Source: Actinotalea endophytica
Lineage (GTDB): Bacteria; Actinomycetota; Actinomycetes; Actinomycetales; Cellulomonadaceae
Assembly: GCF_025717005.1 (NCBI RefSeq)
Contig: NZ_JAOVZU010000004.1
Coordinates: forward strand, 186,001 to 250,000
Direction of reading: 5' to 3'
Length of the DNA: 64,000 nt
Shown one piece after another: positions 26,342 through 34,319 of this stretch (its first letter is position 1; every line of letters starts with the position of its first letter). A program made the translations under genes and the position numbers. The notes under the pieces are model-generated. The model was given only the letters and a program-made list of their open reading frames with translations, made no database searches and was not told the DNA's origin.

Positions 26342-27922
26342 TCAGTCGAGCCCGGCGCCGGACTCGGCCAGGGCGGTGCGGGCGACGTCGAGCAGCTCGC
26401 CGTCGCGCAGCAGCGCGACCGCGGCCTCGATGTCGGGTGACAGGTAGCGGTCCGGGCCGGGGCCCGGGACGCGGGTGCGGAGCAGGTCGCGGACCGCACG
26501 CGCGGCGGGCGACGGGTGGGCGTCCGGCTCGGTGCGCTCGCGCAGGTCGAACGCGCGGGCCGCCGTGAGGATCTCGATCGCCACCACGTCGCGCAGGCCG
26601 TCCAGGGCCCTGCGCAGCTTCAGGCCGGCCGACCACCCCATCGACACATGGTCCTCCTGCATGGCCGAGGACGGGATCGAGTCGACCGACGCCGGGTTCG
26701 CGAGGCGCTTGAGCTCCGAGACGATCCCGGCCTGGGTGTACTGCGCGATCATGTGGCCGGAGTCCACGCCGGGGTCGTCGGCGAGGAACGGCGGCAGCCC
26801 GTGGCTGCGCGCGGTGTCGAGCATCCGGTCGGTACGCCGCTCGCTGATGGACGCGAGGTCGGCGACCGCGATCGCCAGGAAGTCCAGCACGTAGGCGACC
26901 GGGGCACCGTGGAAGTTCCCGTTCGACTCCAGCCGCCCGTCGAGCGTGATGACCGGGTTGTCCACGGCCGAGGCGAGCTCGCGGGCGGCCACTCGCAGCG
27001 CATGGTCGAGGGTGTCCCGCGCCGCACCGTGCACCTGGGGTGCGCAGCGCAGCGAGTAGGCGTCCTGCACGCGGGTGAAGACCCCGGCACCGCGGTGCGT
27101 GACGAGGTCTGACCCGGCGAGCACGGCGGCGACGTTGGCGGCCGAGACCGCCTGGCCGGGGTGCGGGCGCAGCGTCTGCAGGTCGGCGGCGAACACGCTC
27201 GACGAACCCCGCAGGGCCTCGACGCTCATCGCGGCGGCCAGGTCGGCCGCCGACAGGAGCTCGGCCAGGTCGGCCGCGGCCAGCAGCAGCATGCCGAGCA
27301 TGCCGTCGGTGCCGTTGATCAGGGCGAGGCCCTCCTTCTCGACCAGCGTGAGCGGCTCGATGCCGGCGGCCGACAGGGCGTCCGCCGCCGGCAGGAGCCG
27401 GTCCTCGGCGTCCCGCACCGTGCCCTCCCCCATCGCCGCGAGCGCGCAGTGCGCCAGCGGGGACAGGTCGCCGGAGCACCCGAGCGAGCCGTGCTCGCGC
27501 ACGACGGGCGTGATGCCGGCGTCGAGGATCGCGGCATAGGTGCGGGCGACCACGGGTCGCACCCCGGTCCGCCCGGTGCACAGCGTCGACAGGCGCAGCA
27601 GCATGAGCGCTCGGACCACTTCGCGCGGCACCTCCGCACCGGAGCCCGCCGCGTGCGACCGCACCAGCGACCGCTGCAGGTCCTGACGGCGCTCCGGCGG
27701 GATGCTGGTCGTCGCGAGCGCTCCGAAGCCGGTGGAGACGCCGTAGTGCGGTCGCACGTCGGCAGCCAGCTCCTCGATCACCGCCCGTCCGGCGGCGAGC
27801 GCGTCGAGCGCCTCGGCGCTGAGCGCCACGCGGGCGCCGTCCCGGGCGACGGCGAGGACGTCCGCGGGGGCGAGAGGTCCGGTGCCGACCGTGACGGTCG
27901 GCGGTGCGGCGAGCGAGGTCAT
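26342..27922 (-). CDS. hutH: Histidine ammonia-lyase
   Basis: Deaminates L-histidine to urocanate, the committed step. 526 residues. The catalytic MIO prosthetic group forms from an internal tripeptide, here Cys149-Ser150-Gly151 ([16 protein letters not shown]) instead of the more common Ala-Ser-Gly; Ser and Gly are the essential parts, and Cys variants exist in actinobacterial HutH, so activity is expected. Other landmarks: [11 protein letters not shown] near residue 53, [16 protein letters not shown] and [15 protein letters not shown]. Start ATG 27922, with AAGGA close upstream. It follows two cucumopine-synthase-like genes after 111 bases. Confidence 0.96.
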   Translation of the reverse strand: MTSLAAPPTVTVGTGPLAPADVLAVARDGARVALSAEALDALAAGRAVIEELAADVRPHYGVSTGFGALATTSIPPERRQDLQRSLVRSHAAGSGAEVPREVVRALMLLRLSTLCTGRTGVRPVVARTYAAILDAGITPVVREHGSLGCSGDLSPLAHCALAAMGEGTVRDAEDRLLPAADALSAAGIEPLTLVEKEGLALINGTDGMLGMLLLAAADLAELLSAADLAAAMSVEALRGSSSVFAADLQTLRPHPGQAVSAANVAAVLAGSDLVTHRGAGVFTRVQDAYSLRCAPQVHGAARDTLDHALRVAARELASAVDNPVITLDGRLESNGNFHGAPVAYVLDFLAIAVADLASISERRTDRMLDTARSHGLPPFLADDPGVDSGHMIAQYTQAGIVSELKRLANPASVDSIPSSAMQEDHVSMGWSAGLKLRRALDGLRDVVAIEILTAARAFDLRERTEPDAHPSPAARAVRDLLRTRVPGPGPDRYLSPDIEAAVALLRDGELLDVARTALAESGAGLD

Positions 27923-28033
27923 GATGTCCTTCTCAGTCTGGTCGCCCTGTCGGAGGAGGGCGGGTGTGGGGTGCGGGATCCGACGACGGCGGGACCCGGG
28001 CACCGCTCCGGCTGGGGCGGGCCCGGGTCGGGC

Positions 28034-28465
28034 TCAGGCGGCGTCGGCGATCCGCAGCTCGACGACCTGGCCCTGCTGGAGCCAGTTGCGGTGGCCGGCG
28101 AGCGCGAGCTCCAGCTCGCCGGACACGACCTCGCCGATGTAGCTGATCTTCAGCGGCTCGTCCGCGAGGTCGTCGCCGTACACGACGCAGAACTGCTGGC
28201 GCGGGTTGTACCAGCAGACCGAGCCGCGGGCGTAGCCCTTCTCCTCGCGCCGCATCGCTCCGACCTCCTCGGTCAGGTAGACGTTCTCCCAGGGCGCGAC
28301 GATCGGCATCGTCCAGAAGACCATCTCTCCGATGATCTTGCCGTGCTGCAGGATGCCCTTCTGCGGCAGCTGCGCTCGGAGCTCGGCGGCGATGCGCGGA
28401 ACCTTGTCCTCGAAGACCTCGATGGTGCAGGTGTCCACACCGTCGACGCTCATGATCAGGTGCAC
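28034..28465 (-). CDS. DUF3830/cyclophilin-like protein, cucumopine-synthase N-half-like (hut operon copy)
   Basis: 143 residues, GTG start at 28465 (GAGGAG 7 bases upstream; an internal ATG at residue 5 has no better site). It resembles DUF3830, a cyclophilin-like barrel that also makes the N-terminal domain of cucumopine synthase, the enzyme that joins histidine and 2-oxoglutarate by a Pictet-Spengler-type ring closure. Shared with its paralog at 30962-31411: ILQHGKIIGE, PWENVYLTEEVGAMRREEKG, VCWYNPRQQF, YGDDLADEPLK, IGEVVSGELELALAGHRNW and QGQVVELR. Cytoplasmic. It lies between the helical-bundle gene and hutH. I infer a two-subunit enzyme acting on a histidine-derived compound; direction (making or opening the ring) is unknown. 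Confidence 0.65.
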   Translation of the reverse strand: MHLIMSVDGVDTCTIEVFEDKVPRIAAELRAQLPQKGILQHGKIIGEMVFWTMPIVAPWENVYLTEEVGAMRREEKGYARGSVCWYNPRQQFCVVYGDDLADEPLKISYIGEVVSGELELALAGHRNWLQQGQVVELRIADAA

Positions 28466-28499
28466 GGGTCTCTCCTCTCGGGGCAGTTCGTGGGTCGGG

Positions 28500-28976
28500 T
28501 CAGGCTTCGACGCGCTTGAAGCCGTTGGTCACGCCCCAGGGGAAGACGGCGTCGACCCACATGTGGAGCTTGTTGACGTAGCTGATGGCCGAGCGGATCA
28601 GCCGGAGCAGCTCGTCGGTGTCGGTGGCGGTCGCGCTGGCCTCGACGAAGCGCTCGATCAGCGCACCGGCCGCGGGCAGGCCGACGAAGTCGAAGAACGC
28701 GGCCTTGTAGCCCACGATCTGCTTGAGCAGCAGCTGGAGGGTTCGCAGGTCCAGGCTCTCGGTCTCGGAGACCTCGATGATCCCCCAGAGCAGCTCGTCG
28801 GAGAGGGTGCGCGCCTCGCCCTCGGCGAAGATCAGCGTCGTCAGGTACTGCCCGTGGGTCCCGGTGCGCCGCGGGACGATGCCGCGTCCGAGATCGGCCA
28901 CCTCCTTCGGGCACTCCAGCCAGATGCGGTCTCGCTCGGCGTCGAGCTCGGCGATGACCTCGTCGATCAGGCTCAC
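28500..28976 (-). CDS. Helical-bundle protein, cucumopine-synthase C-domain-like (hut operon copy)
   Basis: 158 residues, predicted all-helical. GTG start at 28976 with AGGAG 6 bases upstream; it is the first gene of the hut operon. The sequence matches what I recall of the cucumopine synthase C-terminal helical-bundle family: ELDAERDRIWLECP, GRGIVPRRTGTHGQYLTTLIFAEGEARTLSDELLWGIIE, IVGYKAAFFDFVGLPAAGALIERF and YVNKLHMWVDAVFPWGVTNGF. The same blocks recur in the paralog at 31471-31980. It always appears here immediately before a DUF3830 gene, so the two probably form one heteromeric enzyme equivalent to the two-domain synthase. Divergent from an IclR regulator. Confidence 0.62.
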   Translation of the reverse strand: MSLIDEVIAELDAERDRIWLECPKEVADLGRGIVPRRTGTHGQYLTTLIFAEGEARTLSDELLWGIIEVSETESLDLRTLQLLLKQIVGYKAAFFDFVGLPAAGALIERFVEASATATDTDELLRLIRSAISYVNKLHMWVDAVFPWGVTNGFKRVEA

Positions 28977-29013
28977 TGCGGTCTCCTTCCGGTGTCGTAC
29001 CTCCAGTGTGAGA

Positions 29014-29053
29014 CCGGGATTCGCCAATCCGGAAGAATGAATGCGAGCATTCT
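29014..29053. promoter_or_regulatory. Paired palindromes in the IclR-hut divergent region
   Basis: Two inverted repeats lie side by side: GGATT-CGCC-AATCC (29017-29030, with CCGG extending each side) and GAATGC-GA-GCATTC (29039-29052). The region is the control gap between the hut operon (start 28976) and the IclR gene (start 29112), so these are the best candidates for the IclR operator. No convincing -35/-10 pair is visible for the leftward operon. Confidence 0.55.
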
Positions 29054-29111
29054 GTCTCGTCGGCGAGACGTCGGCAGGCGGGTGTTTCGTGGCGGTGACC
29101 GGGAGGTGGCG

Positions 29112-29909
29112 ATGACCGACGTGCCGGCGGCTCGAGCCGTCCTGCAGGTGCTCCGCGTCCTGCGCGCGGCGGGCCAACCGGTGTCCGCCGGCGAGATCGT
29201 CCGGGAGCTCGACCTGCCCCGGTCGTCGGTCTACAAGCTGCTCGGCGCGCTGCGCGACGAGGGCTTCGTCATCCACCTGCCCGAGGAGCGGCGCTACGCC
29301 CTGTCCCTGCGCGCCGCGCGGCTCGTCGCCGACGACCTCACGGACCTGCGCCTGGAACGCATGGCCGTCCCGCTGCTGCGGCGGCTGGTCAGGAGGGTCA
29401 ACGGCCCGGTCGTCGCGCATCTGTCGCTGCTGCGCGGTGCGGACGTGGTCTACCGCGCGACGGTGGACGACCCCGCCGGGCCCCGGCTGCTGGTGGGACC
29501 CGGCATCCACCTGCCGGCGCACCTCACCGCGTCGGGGCGGGCGATGCTGGCCCACCTGCCGACGGCCCAGGTCAGGGCGACCTACCCGACCGCGGACGCC
29601 CTGGTGCACCGGACCGGGCGCGGGCCGCGGACCCCGAGCGGGCTGCGACGGCTCCTGGAGGGTGTCGCCGAACGAGGGTGGGCCAGGGAGGTCGGCGAGG
29701 TGGTCGCCGACCTCGCGTCGGTCGCGGTCGCGGTGCTCGACGACGAGCACAACCCGGTCGCGGCGGTCGGACTGACCTGGGTGGGCACGGAGGTGCCGGC
29801 GCGGATCGGCACCTGGCAGCACGGTGCCGTGCCGACCCAGGCGGAGCTCGCGGCGCAGACCCGGATCACCGCGGACGCGCTGGCGATGCGGGTGCGCGGA
29901 CGCCTCTGA
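29112..29909 (+). CDS. IclR-family transcriptional regulator of the hut operon
   Basis: 265 residues: an N-terminal winged helix (VLQVLRVLRAAGQPVSAGEIVRELDLPRSSVYKLLGALRDEGFV, about 10-55) and the C-terminal IclR effector domain (VVYRATVDDPAGPRLLVGPGIHLPAHLTASGRAMLAHL; VADLASVAVAVLDDEHNPVAAVGLTWVG). IclR effector domains bind small organic acids or aromatic compounds. ATG 29112 has GGGAGG 5-6 bases upstream. It is divergent from the cucumopine-like pair and hut genes, and I infer that it controls them. Streptomyces hut genes are not classically IclR-controlled, so the effector could be the opine-like substrate rather than urocanate. Confidence 0.9.
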   Translation: MTDVPAARAVLQVLRVLRAAGQPVSAGEIVRELDLPRSSVYKLLGALRDEGFVIHLPEERRYALSLRAARLVADDLTDLRLERMAVPLLRRLVRRVNGPVVAHLSLLRGADVVYRATVDDPAGPRLLVGPGIHLPAHLTASGRAMLAHLPTAQVRATYPTADALVHRTGRGPRTPSGLRRLLEGVAERGWAREVGEVVADLASVAVAVLDDEHNPVAAVGLTWVGTEVPARIGTWQHGAVPTQAELAAQTRITADALAMRVRGRL

Positions 29910-29966
29910 AGCGCCCCGGCCGGCTCGGCCGGACGCACACCGCGGCCGGCGGGGCGGGCCTTCCGC

Positions 29967-30848
29967 TCAGACGAACAGGTCGAGCGACGCGACGTACCGC
30001 TCGTACTCCTCCAGACGCTTCTGGGTCGCCACCTCGTCGACCGCGCAGATCGCCTCGAGCAGCATCAGCGAGAGGGCCAGCGGCACGGCGTGCGAGTCGA
30101 ACGACAGCGAGGACTCGACGGGCGCGTAGAGCACGTGGTCCGCGTACCGGGTCGCGGGTGAGGTCGGCGTGTCGGTGATGCAGACGACGGTCATGCCGAA
30201 CCCACGGGCGATCTCCAGGAGCTTGATGGTCTCCTTGGGGTACCGCGGGAGCAGGAAGGCCAGCAGCGCCGAGCCGCCGGCGGTGTGGGCGTGCATCAGG
30301 GCGTCGACCATCGCGACCGTGCCGACGCTGGTCAGCGCGCGGACGTCGGGCAGCGCCTTGGAGGCGAAGTAGCCGAAGTACTGCGCGGCCGGGCCCGCGG
30401 ACCGCAGACCGAGCACGCTCAGCGGCCGGCTCGCGGCCAGGACCTCGGCGGCCGCGCGCAGCGGGGCCGGGTCGGCCATCTGACGTCGCAGCTCCTCCAT
30501 CGCGGCCATCTCGTAGGTGACCGACCGCTGCCACATGTTGAGGTTGGTGAGCTCCGCGGTCCGCTCGTCGTCGGACGGGAGCGCCCGGCGGATCGCGTCC
30601 CGGAACTGCGGGTACCCCTCGAAGCCCACCGCGTTCGCGAACCGCGTCACCGAGGGCTGGCTGACGTGGGCGAGGTCGGCGAGGTCGTTGATCGTCAGGT
30701 ACGGCGCGTCCTGCGCATTGGCGATGAGGCAGTTCATGACCCGGCGTTGCGTCGCGGTCAGCTGCCTGCCTGCCGCGAGCTCGAACAGGAACTGTCGTCG
30801 CGCTCGGACCTGTGGGTCGTCCGACGCGGCGATCTCTTCGGGGCTCAT
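29967..30848 (-). CDS. RpiR/MurR-family transcriptional regulator
   Basis: 293 residues: an N-terminal HTH of the RpiR type (LTATQRRVMNCLIANAQDAPYLTINDLADLAHVSQPSVTRFANAVGFEGYPQFRDAI) followed by a SIS (phosphosugar-isomerase fold) domain (about 135-270; LSVLGLRSAGPAAQYFGYFASKAL, GMTVVCITDTPTSPATRYADHVLYAPVES). RpiR regulators usually sense sugar phosphates, but many control amino-acid-like importers. ATG 30848 with GGAGG 6 bases upstream. It is the last gene of the leftward operon that starts at the binding protein (36294), separated from DUF3830 by a strong hairpin, and probably controls that operon. Confidence 0.9.
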   Translation of the reverse strand: MSPEEIAASDDPQVRARRQFLFELAAGRQLTATQRRVMNCLIANAQDAPYLTINDLADLAHVSQPSVTRFANAVGFEGYPQFRDAIRRALPSDDERTAELTNLNMWQRSVTYEMAAMEELRRQMADPAPLRAAAEVLAASRPLSVLGLRSAGPAAQYFGYFASKALPDVRALTSVGTVAMVDALMHAHTAGGSALLAFLLPRYPKETIKLLEIARGFGMTVVCITDTPTSPATRYADHVLYAPVESSLSFDSHAVPLALSLMLLEAICAVDEVATQKRLEEYERYVASLDLFV

Positions 30849-30920
30849 CTTCGACCTCCATCGTCCCCCGCCGAGGCTCCGGCGAGGCTAACGCTACGTG
30901 TCACCTTGATCGGATGCGCC

Positions 30921-30963
30921 GAGACGCAGGGGCGGCGCGCCGGGCGCGCCGCCCCTGCGTCTC
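30921..30963 (-). terminator. Long hairpin at end of DUF3830 gene
   Basis: A perfect 19-bp stem (arms 30921-30939 and 30945-30963) with a 5-base loop; the stop codon of the DUF3830 gene (30962) lies in the stem. It separates the opine-like operon from the RpiR gene, so either terminates the operon or sets lower expression of the regulator. Confidence 0.75.
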
Positions 30964-31411
30964 AGGCGACCGCGGACTCGGTGCTCTCCTCGTGCAGCCG
31001 GAGCTCGACGATCCCGCCCTGACGCCGCCAGGTGCGCTCGCCGAGCAGGGCCAGCTCCAGCCCGCCGTCGACGACCTCGCCGATCAGGCTGTTCAGCAGC
31101 GGCTCCACGGCGAGGTCCTCGCCGTAGGTCATGACGAGCTGCTGGCGCGGGCTGTAGAAGCAGACGGTCCCGACGATCGTGCCCTTCTCCGCCCGGCGCA
31201 TCCGGCCGATCTCCTCGGTCAGGTAGAGGTTCTCCCACGGCACGACGAAGGGCAGGGTGGCGAAGAGCTGGTCGCCGACGAGCTTGGCGTGCTGCAGCAC
31301 GGTCCGGATCGGGAGCTGCTCCCGGAACACCTTGGCGGTCTCCGGGACCTTGTCGTCCCAGATCTCGAAGGTGCAGATCTTCTTGTCGTCCACGATGTAG
31401 TCGACGAGCAC
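30962..31411 (-). CDS. DUF3830/cyclophilin-like protein, cucumopine-synthase N-half-like (transport operon copy)
   Basis: 149 residues from GTG 31411 (AAGGAAGG upstream). Paralog of the hut-operon protein at 28034-28465: both share a TFEI-type first strand followed by DDKVPE, LQHAKLVGDQ, PWENLYLTEEIGRMRRAEKG, VCFYSPRQQL, YGEDLAVEPL, LIGEVVDGGLELALLGERTW and GGIVELR. The family is DUF3830 with a cyclophilin-like fold. It follows the helical-bundle gene by 59 bases and would form the same kind of two-subunit enzyme. In this operon the partners are two SDRs and an amino-acid ABC importer, so a taken-up amino-acid conjugate is the likely substrate. Conserved Arg, Tyr and Glu residues could form the active site; none is proven. 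Confidence 0.65.
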   Translation of the reverse strand: MLVDYIVDDKKICTFEIWDDKVPETAKVFREQLPIRTVLQHAKLVGDQLFATLPFVVPWENLYLTEEIGRMRRAEKGTIVGTVCFYSPRQQLVMTYGEDLAVEPLLNSLIGEVVDGGLELALLGERTWRRQGGIVELRLHEESTESAVA

Positions 31412-31470
31412 GGTGGTGCCTTCCTTCTCGGGGTGGATGCGCTGGTCGCGCTGGTCTGTGGGGGCCGGGC

Positions 31471-31980
31471 TCAGGACGCCTTGAGGCCTTCGCCGGTCTC
31501 GAGCCCGCTGTCGTCCCGCGGGAACGCGTTGGCCAGGCCCCACGGGAAGACGAAGTCGATCCACATGTGCAGCCGGTTGGCGTAGGACAGCGCCGCGCCG
31601 GTCACCGCGATGAACTCGTCCAGGTCCGCGGCGGCCCGTGCGCCCTCGGCGTAGCGGTGGGTCCACCGGCACGCGACCGGCAGCCCGACGAAGTCGAAGA
31701 AGTCCGCCTTGTAGTCGACGATCTGGGTGACGAACATCTTGAGCGTCTCGAGATCCGCGTCGCCCTTGCGGGCGATCTCCAGCAGACCCCAGAGGATCTC
31801 GTCGGACAGGGTGCGGGCCTCGCCCTCGGCGAACAGCAGGGACGTGAAGTACTGGGCCTTGGGGCCGGTCCCGCGCGGCAGGACGCCCTTGCCGAGGGAC
31901 TGGACGTCCTCGGGAAGCGTCAGCCAGATCCTCTCGCGCTCGCCGTCCAGCTCGGCGATCACGTCGTGAACGAGCGACAT
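31471..31980 (-). CDS. Helical-bundle protein, cucumopine-synthase C-domain-like (transport operon copy)
   Basis: 169 residues, ATG 31980 with GGAGGAG 5 bases upstream. It aligns along its length with 28500-28976: ELDGERERIWLTLP, GKGVLPRGTGPKAQYFTSLLFAEGEARTLSDEILWGLLEIA, IVDYKADFFDFVGLPVAC and YANRLHMWIDFVFPWGLANAF. Predicted all-helical and cytoplasmic. The pairing with DUF3830 is preserved in both loci, which supports an obligate complex. The divergence between the two copies suggests different substrates. Confidence 0.62.
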   Translation of the reverse strand: MSLVHDVIAELDGERERIWLTLPEDVQSLGKGVLPRGTGPKAQYFTSLLFAEGEARTLSDEILWGLLEIARKGDADLETLKMFVTQIVDYKADFFDFVGLPVACRWTHRYAEGARAAADLDEFIAVTGAALSYANRLHMWIDFVFPWGLANAFPRDDSGLETGEGLKAS

Positions 31981-32020
31981 CGGTTCTCCTCCAGGTGAGA
32001 TGGGTGGGGTTCTGGGGTCA

Positions 32021-32803
32021 TCAGACGAGGGCCTTGCCCCCGTCGATGCGCAGCGTGGTTCCGGTGACCTGCAGCGAGGACGTGCTCAGGTGCAGCAACG
32101 CCTCCCACACCGCGTCGAGGTCGATCTCGCGGAGCCGGTGGCCCGCGACGTCGACCGTTCCGTCCTCGTGCGGCTCCACCTCGCCGCGCCCCGCACGGAG
32201 CGCGTCGTTGGTGCCGTCGTCGGACCGGAAGAACTGGGACGGTGCGATCGCGTTGCACGCGACGACCGGTGCGAGCGCGACCGCCAGCTGTTCCATCAGC
32301 CGGGCGAGCGCGGACTTCGCCACCGAGTGCGGGACGAACGTGGGCCAGGCCTCGGTCAGCGAGTTGCCGACCATCGCCACGATCCGGCCCTCGCCCTGCT
32401 CGAGCATCACCCGGGCCGCCGCCTGGCTCAGGAAGAACGGGCCCTTGAGGTTCACACCCAGGGACGAGTCCCACGCCTGCTCGTCGACCTCGAGCCACGG
32501 CGCGGGCCGGAACGTCGACGCGTTGTGCACCAGCACGTCCAGGCGCCCGAAGGCCGCCGTCGTCTCGGCGACGAGCGTGCGGCAGGCCGCGACGTCGGTC
32601 ACGTCGGCCTCGACGGCGACCGCGCGTCCACCCGCCGCCGCGATGCCCCGCACGACCTCGGCGGCGTCGGCGCCCTGGGTCGGGAGGTGGTTGACCACGA
32701 CGGCCGCCCCGGCCGCGGCGTAGCGCTCGACGAACCGGCGACCGGCACGGTCCGCGGCTCCGGTGACCAGGACGACCCGGCCGTCCATCGGCGCGGTCAC
32801 CAC
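32021..32803 (-). CDS. SDR-family oxidoreductase lacking the catalytic Tyr
   Basis: 260-residue classical short-chain dehydrogenase/reductase fold. The cofactor motif is TGAADRAGRRF (residues about 14-24), the NAG-like block is NASTF, and the active-site segment reads S148 ... H159-S-V-A-K163. The usual YxxxK is therefore HxxxK: the general-base Tyr is His. The C-terminus LRIDGGKALV is normal for SDRs. Such a change often means altered chemistry or a non-oxidoreductive role. GTG start at 32803 (GGAGG 6 bases upstream) overlaps the upstream SDR gene by 7 bases. Operon: ABC importer, SDR, this SDR, cucumopine-like pair. Possible dehydrogenase or partner subunit for the upstream SDR. Confidence 0.82.
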   Translation of the reverse strand: MVTAPMDGRVVLVTGAADRAGRRFVERYAAAGAAVVVNHLPTQGADAAEVVRGIAAAGGRAVAVEADVTDVAACRTLVAETTAAFGRLDVLVHNASTFRPAPWLEVDEQAWDSSLGVNLKGPFFLSQAAARVMLEQGEGRIVAMVGNSLTEAWPTFVPHSVAKSALARLMEQLAVALAPVVACNAIAPSQFFRSDDGTNDALRAGRGEVEPHEDGTVDVAGHRLREIDLDAVWEALLHLSTSSLQVTGTTLRIDGGKALV

Positions 32804-33537
32804 GGTTCACCTCCCGCGACGGCGAGCACCTGGCCGGTGAGCGCGGCGCTCGACGGGCCGAGCAGCAGCCCGACCGTCCGGGCGACGTCCGCCGGGGTGG
32901 GCAGCGGCAGCACCCGGCGCAGCCTCGAGACCTGCTCGAGGGCGGCGAACGCGGCGTCCTCCTCGGCGAGGTCGCCGGCGCCGATGTCGACCCGGCCGGG
33001 GGCGACCACGTTGACTCGGACGCCGTGCGGCCCCTCCTCGAGCGCGAGCGTCCGGCACGCGGACTCGGCGGCGGCCTTCCCGAGCGAGTAGAGCGCCAGG
33101 CCCGGGCCGCGGCGGTGCACGAGCGCCCCGCTGACGAAGACGACGGACCCTCGGGTGCTCCTCAGCTGCGGCAGCGCGGCGCGGCACAGCCGCAGGTGGA
33201 CGCGCACGCCGTCGAGCGAGCGCTCGAGGTCGTCGTCGTCGTAGGCGTCGACCGGGGCCGAGCCGTGCGCCGGCCAGGCACAGTTCACCACGGCGGTGAG
33301 CGGCCCGCTGAGCGCCTCGGCCGCCTCGCCGACGACCCGTCGGGACTCGGCGAGCAGGTCACCGCCCACCGCGACGGCCGACCGGCCGTCGGCCCGCGCG
33401 GCAGCAACCGTCGCGGCGGCGCCGTCGGCATCCCGCCGGTAGTGCACCGCGACGGCGAACCCCTCGTCGAGCAGCTCGGCGACGACGGCCCGGCCGAGCG
33501 GACCGGTCCCGCCGGCGACCAGCACACGACCGCTCAT
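32797..33537 (-). CDS. SDR-family NAD(P)-dependent oxidoreductase
   Basis: 246-residue short-chain dehydrogenase. Cofactor motif AGGTGPLGRAV at the N-terminus, active-site Ser in VVFVSGALV, catalytic YSLGK near residue 152, and C-terminal LTGQVLAVAGGEPW. Unlike its neighbour the Tyr and Lys are intact. The NAG block is replaced by NCAW. Arg residues after beta-2 (YRRDADG) favour NADP. ATG overlaps the ATPase stop by 4 bases. It likely oxidises or reduces the compound imported by the adjacent amino-acid-type transporter. Confidence 0.87.
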   Translation of the reverse strand: MSGRVLVAGGTGPLGRAVVAELLDEGFAVAVHYRRDADGAAATVAAARADGRSAVAVGGDLLAESRRVVGEAAEALSGPLTAVVNCAWPAHGSAPVDAYDDDDLERSLDGVRVHLRLCRAALPQLRSTRGSVVFVSGALVHRRGPGLALYSLGKAAAESACRTLALEEGPHGVRVNVVAPGRVDIGAGDLAEEDAAFAALEQVSRLRRVLPLPTPADVARTVGLLLGPSSAALTGQVLAVAGGEPW

Positions 33538-34319
33538 CGGGCGCCGCCGGCCACGAAAGCCTGGACCCGCTCGGACGCGCCGGACCCGAGGATCTCGTCG
33601 ACCGAGCCCGCAGCGACGATCCGGCCGGCCTCCATGAACACGACCTGGTCGGCCACGTCCCGGGCGAAGCCGATCTCGTGCGTGACCACGATCATCGTCG
33701 TCTCGCCCTCGTCGGCGAGGTCGCGCATGACGGTCAGCACCTCACCGACCAGCTCGGGGTCGAGCGCGGACGTCGGCTCGTCGAAGAGCACCAGGCTCGG
33801 GTCCATGGCCAGGGCCCGCGCGATGGCCACGCGCTGCTGCTGACCGCCGGACAGCTGCGCCGGGTAGGCCGCCGCCTTGTCCTCGAGGCCGACCCGGGCC
33901 AGCAGCTCGCGGCCGCGCTCGACCGCTGCCGACCGCGACTTCTTGGCGACGACCACCTGCGCCCGCACGACGTTCTCGAGCGCCGTCATGTGCGGGAACA
34001 GGTTGAAGTCCTGGAAGACCATGCCGATGTGCCGCCGCTGGCGGCACAGCTCGCGGTCGGTGAGCTCGTGGAACCGGCCGTCGGTCATCCGGCGGTGGCC
34101 GATCAGCTCGTCGCCGAGCCAGATGGTCCCGTGCTCGACGGGCACGAGCCGGTTGATCGTGCGCAGCAGCGTCGACTTGCCGGAGCCGGACGGACCGAGC
34201 AGGACGGTGACGGTGCCGGCGGGGACGTCCAGGCTCACCCCGTCGAGGACGCGGGTCGGGCCGTACGACGCCGCGACGTCGCGGATGTGGACCGCGTGGC
34301 GGTCGTGGGTGGCGGTCAT
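33534..34319 (-). CDS. Polar-amino-acid-type ABC transporter ATP-binding protein
   Basis: 261-residue ATPase of the HisP/GlnQ type. Walker A LLGPSGSGKSTLLR near residue 42, Q-loop GMVFQDFNLFPHMTALENV, signature LSGGQQQRVAIARALAMDP, Walker B VLFDEPTSALDPELV and switch His in VTHEIGFA. ATG 34319 overlaps the permease stop by 4 bases. Energises the importer formed with the permease (34316-35311) and binding protein (35398-36294). Confidence 0.95.
   Translation of the reverse strand: MTATHDRHAVHIRDVAASYGPTRVLDGVSLDVPAGTVTVLLGPSGSGKSTLLRTINRLVPVEHGTIWLGDELIGHRRMTDGRFHELTDRELCRQRRHIGMVFQDFNLFPHMTALENVVRAQVVVAKKSRSAAVERGRELLARVGLEDKAAAYPAQLSGGQQQRVAIARALAMDPSLVLFDEPTSALDPELVGEVLTVMRDLADEGETTMIVVTHEIGFARDVADQVVFMEAGRIVAAGSVDEILGSGASERVQAFVAGGAR

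Noticed and set aside
26342-27922. HutH has Cys-Ser-Gly rather than Ala-Ser-Gly at the MIO site, possibly inactive
   Set aside because: The Ser and Gly needed for MIO are present, and Cys at this position occurs in other actinobacterial histidases, so it is not evidence of inactivity or novelty.
28500-29822. A 440-codon leftward frame joining the helical-bundle gene with the opposite strand of the IclR gene
   Set aside because: The upstream part is the shadow of IclR; a GTG with AGGAG at the right spacing marks the real start at 28976.
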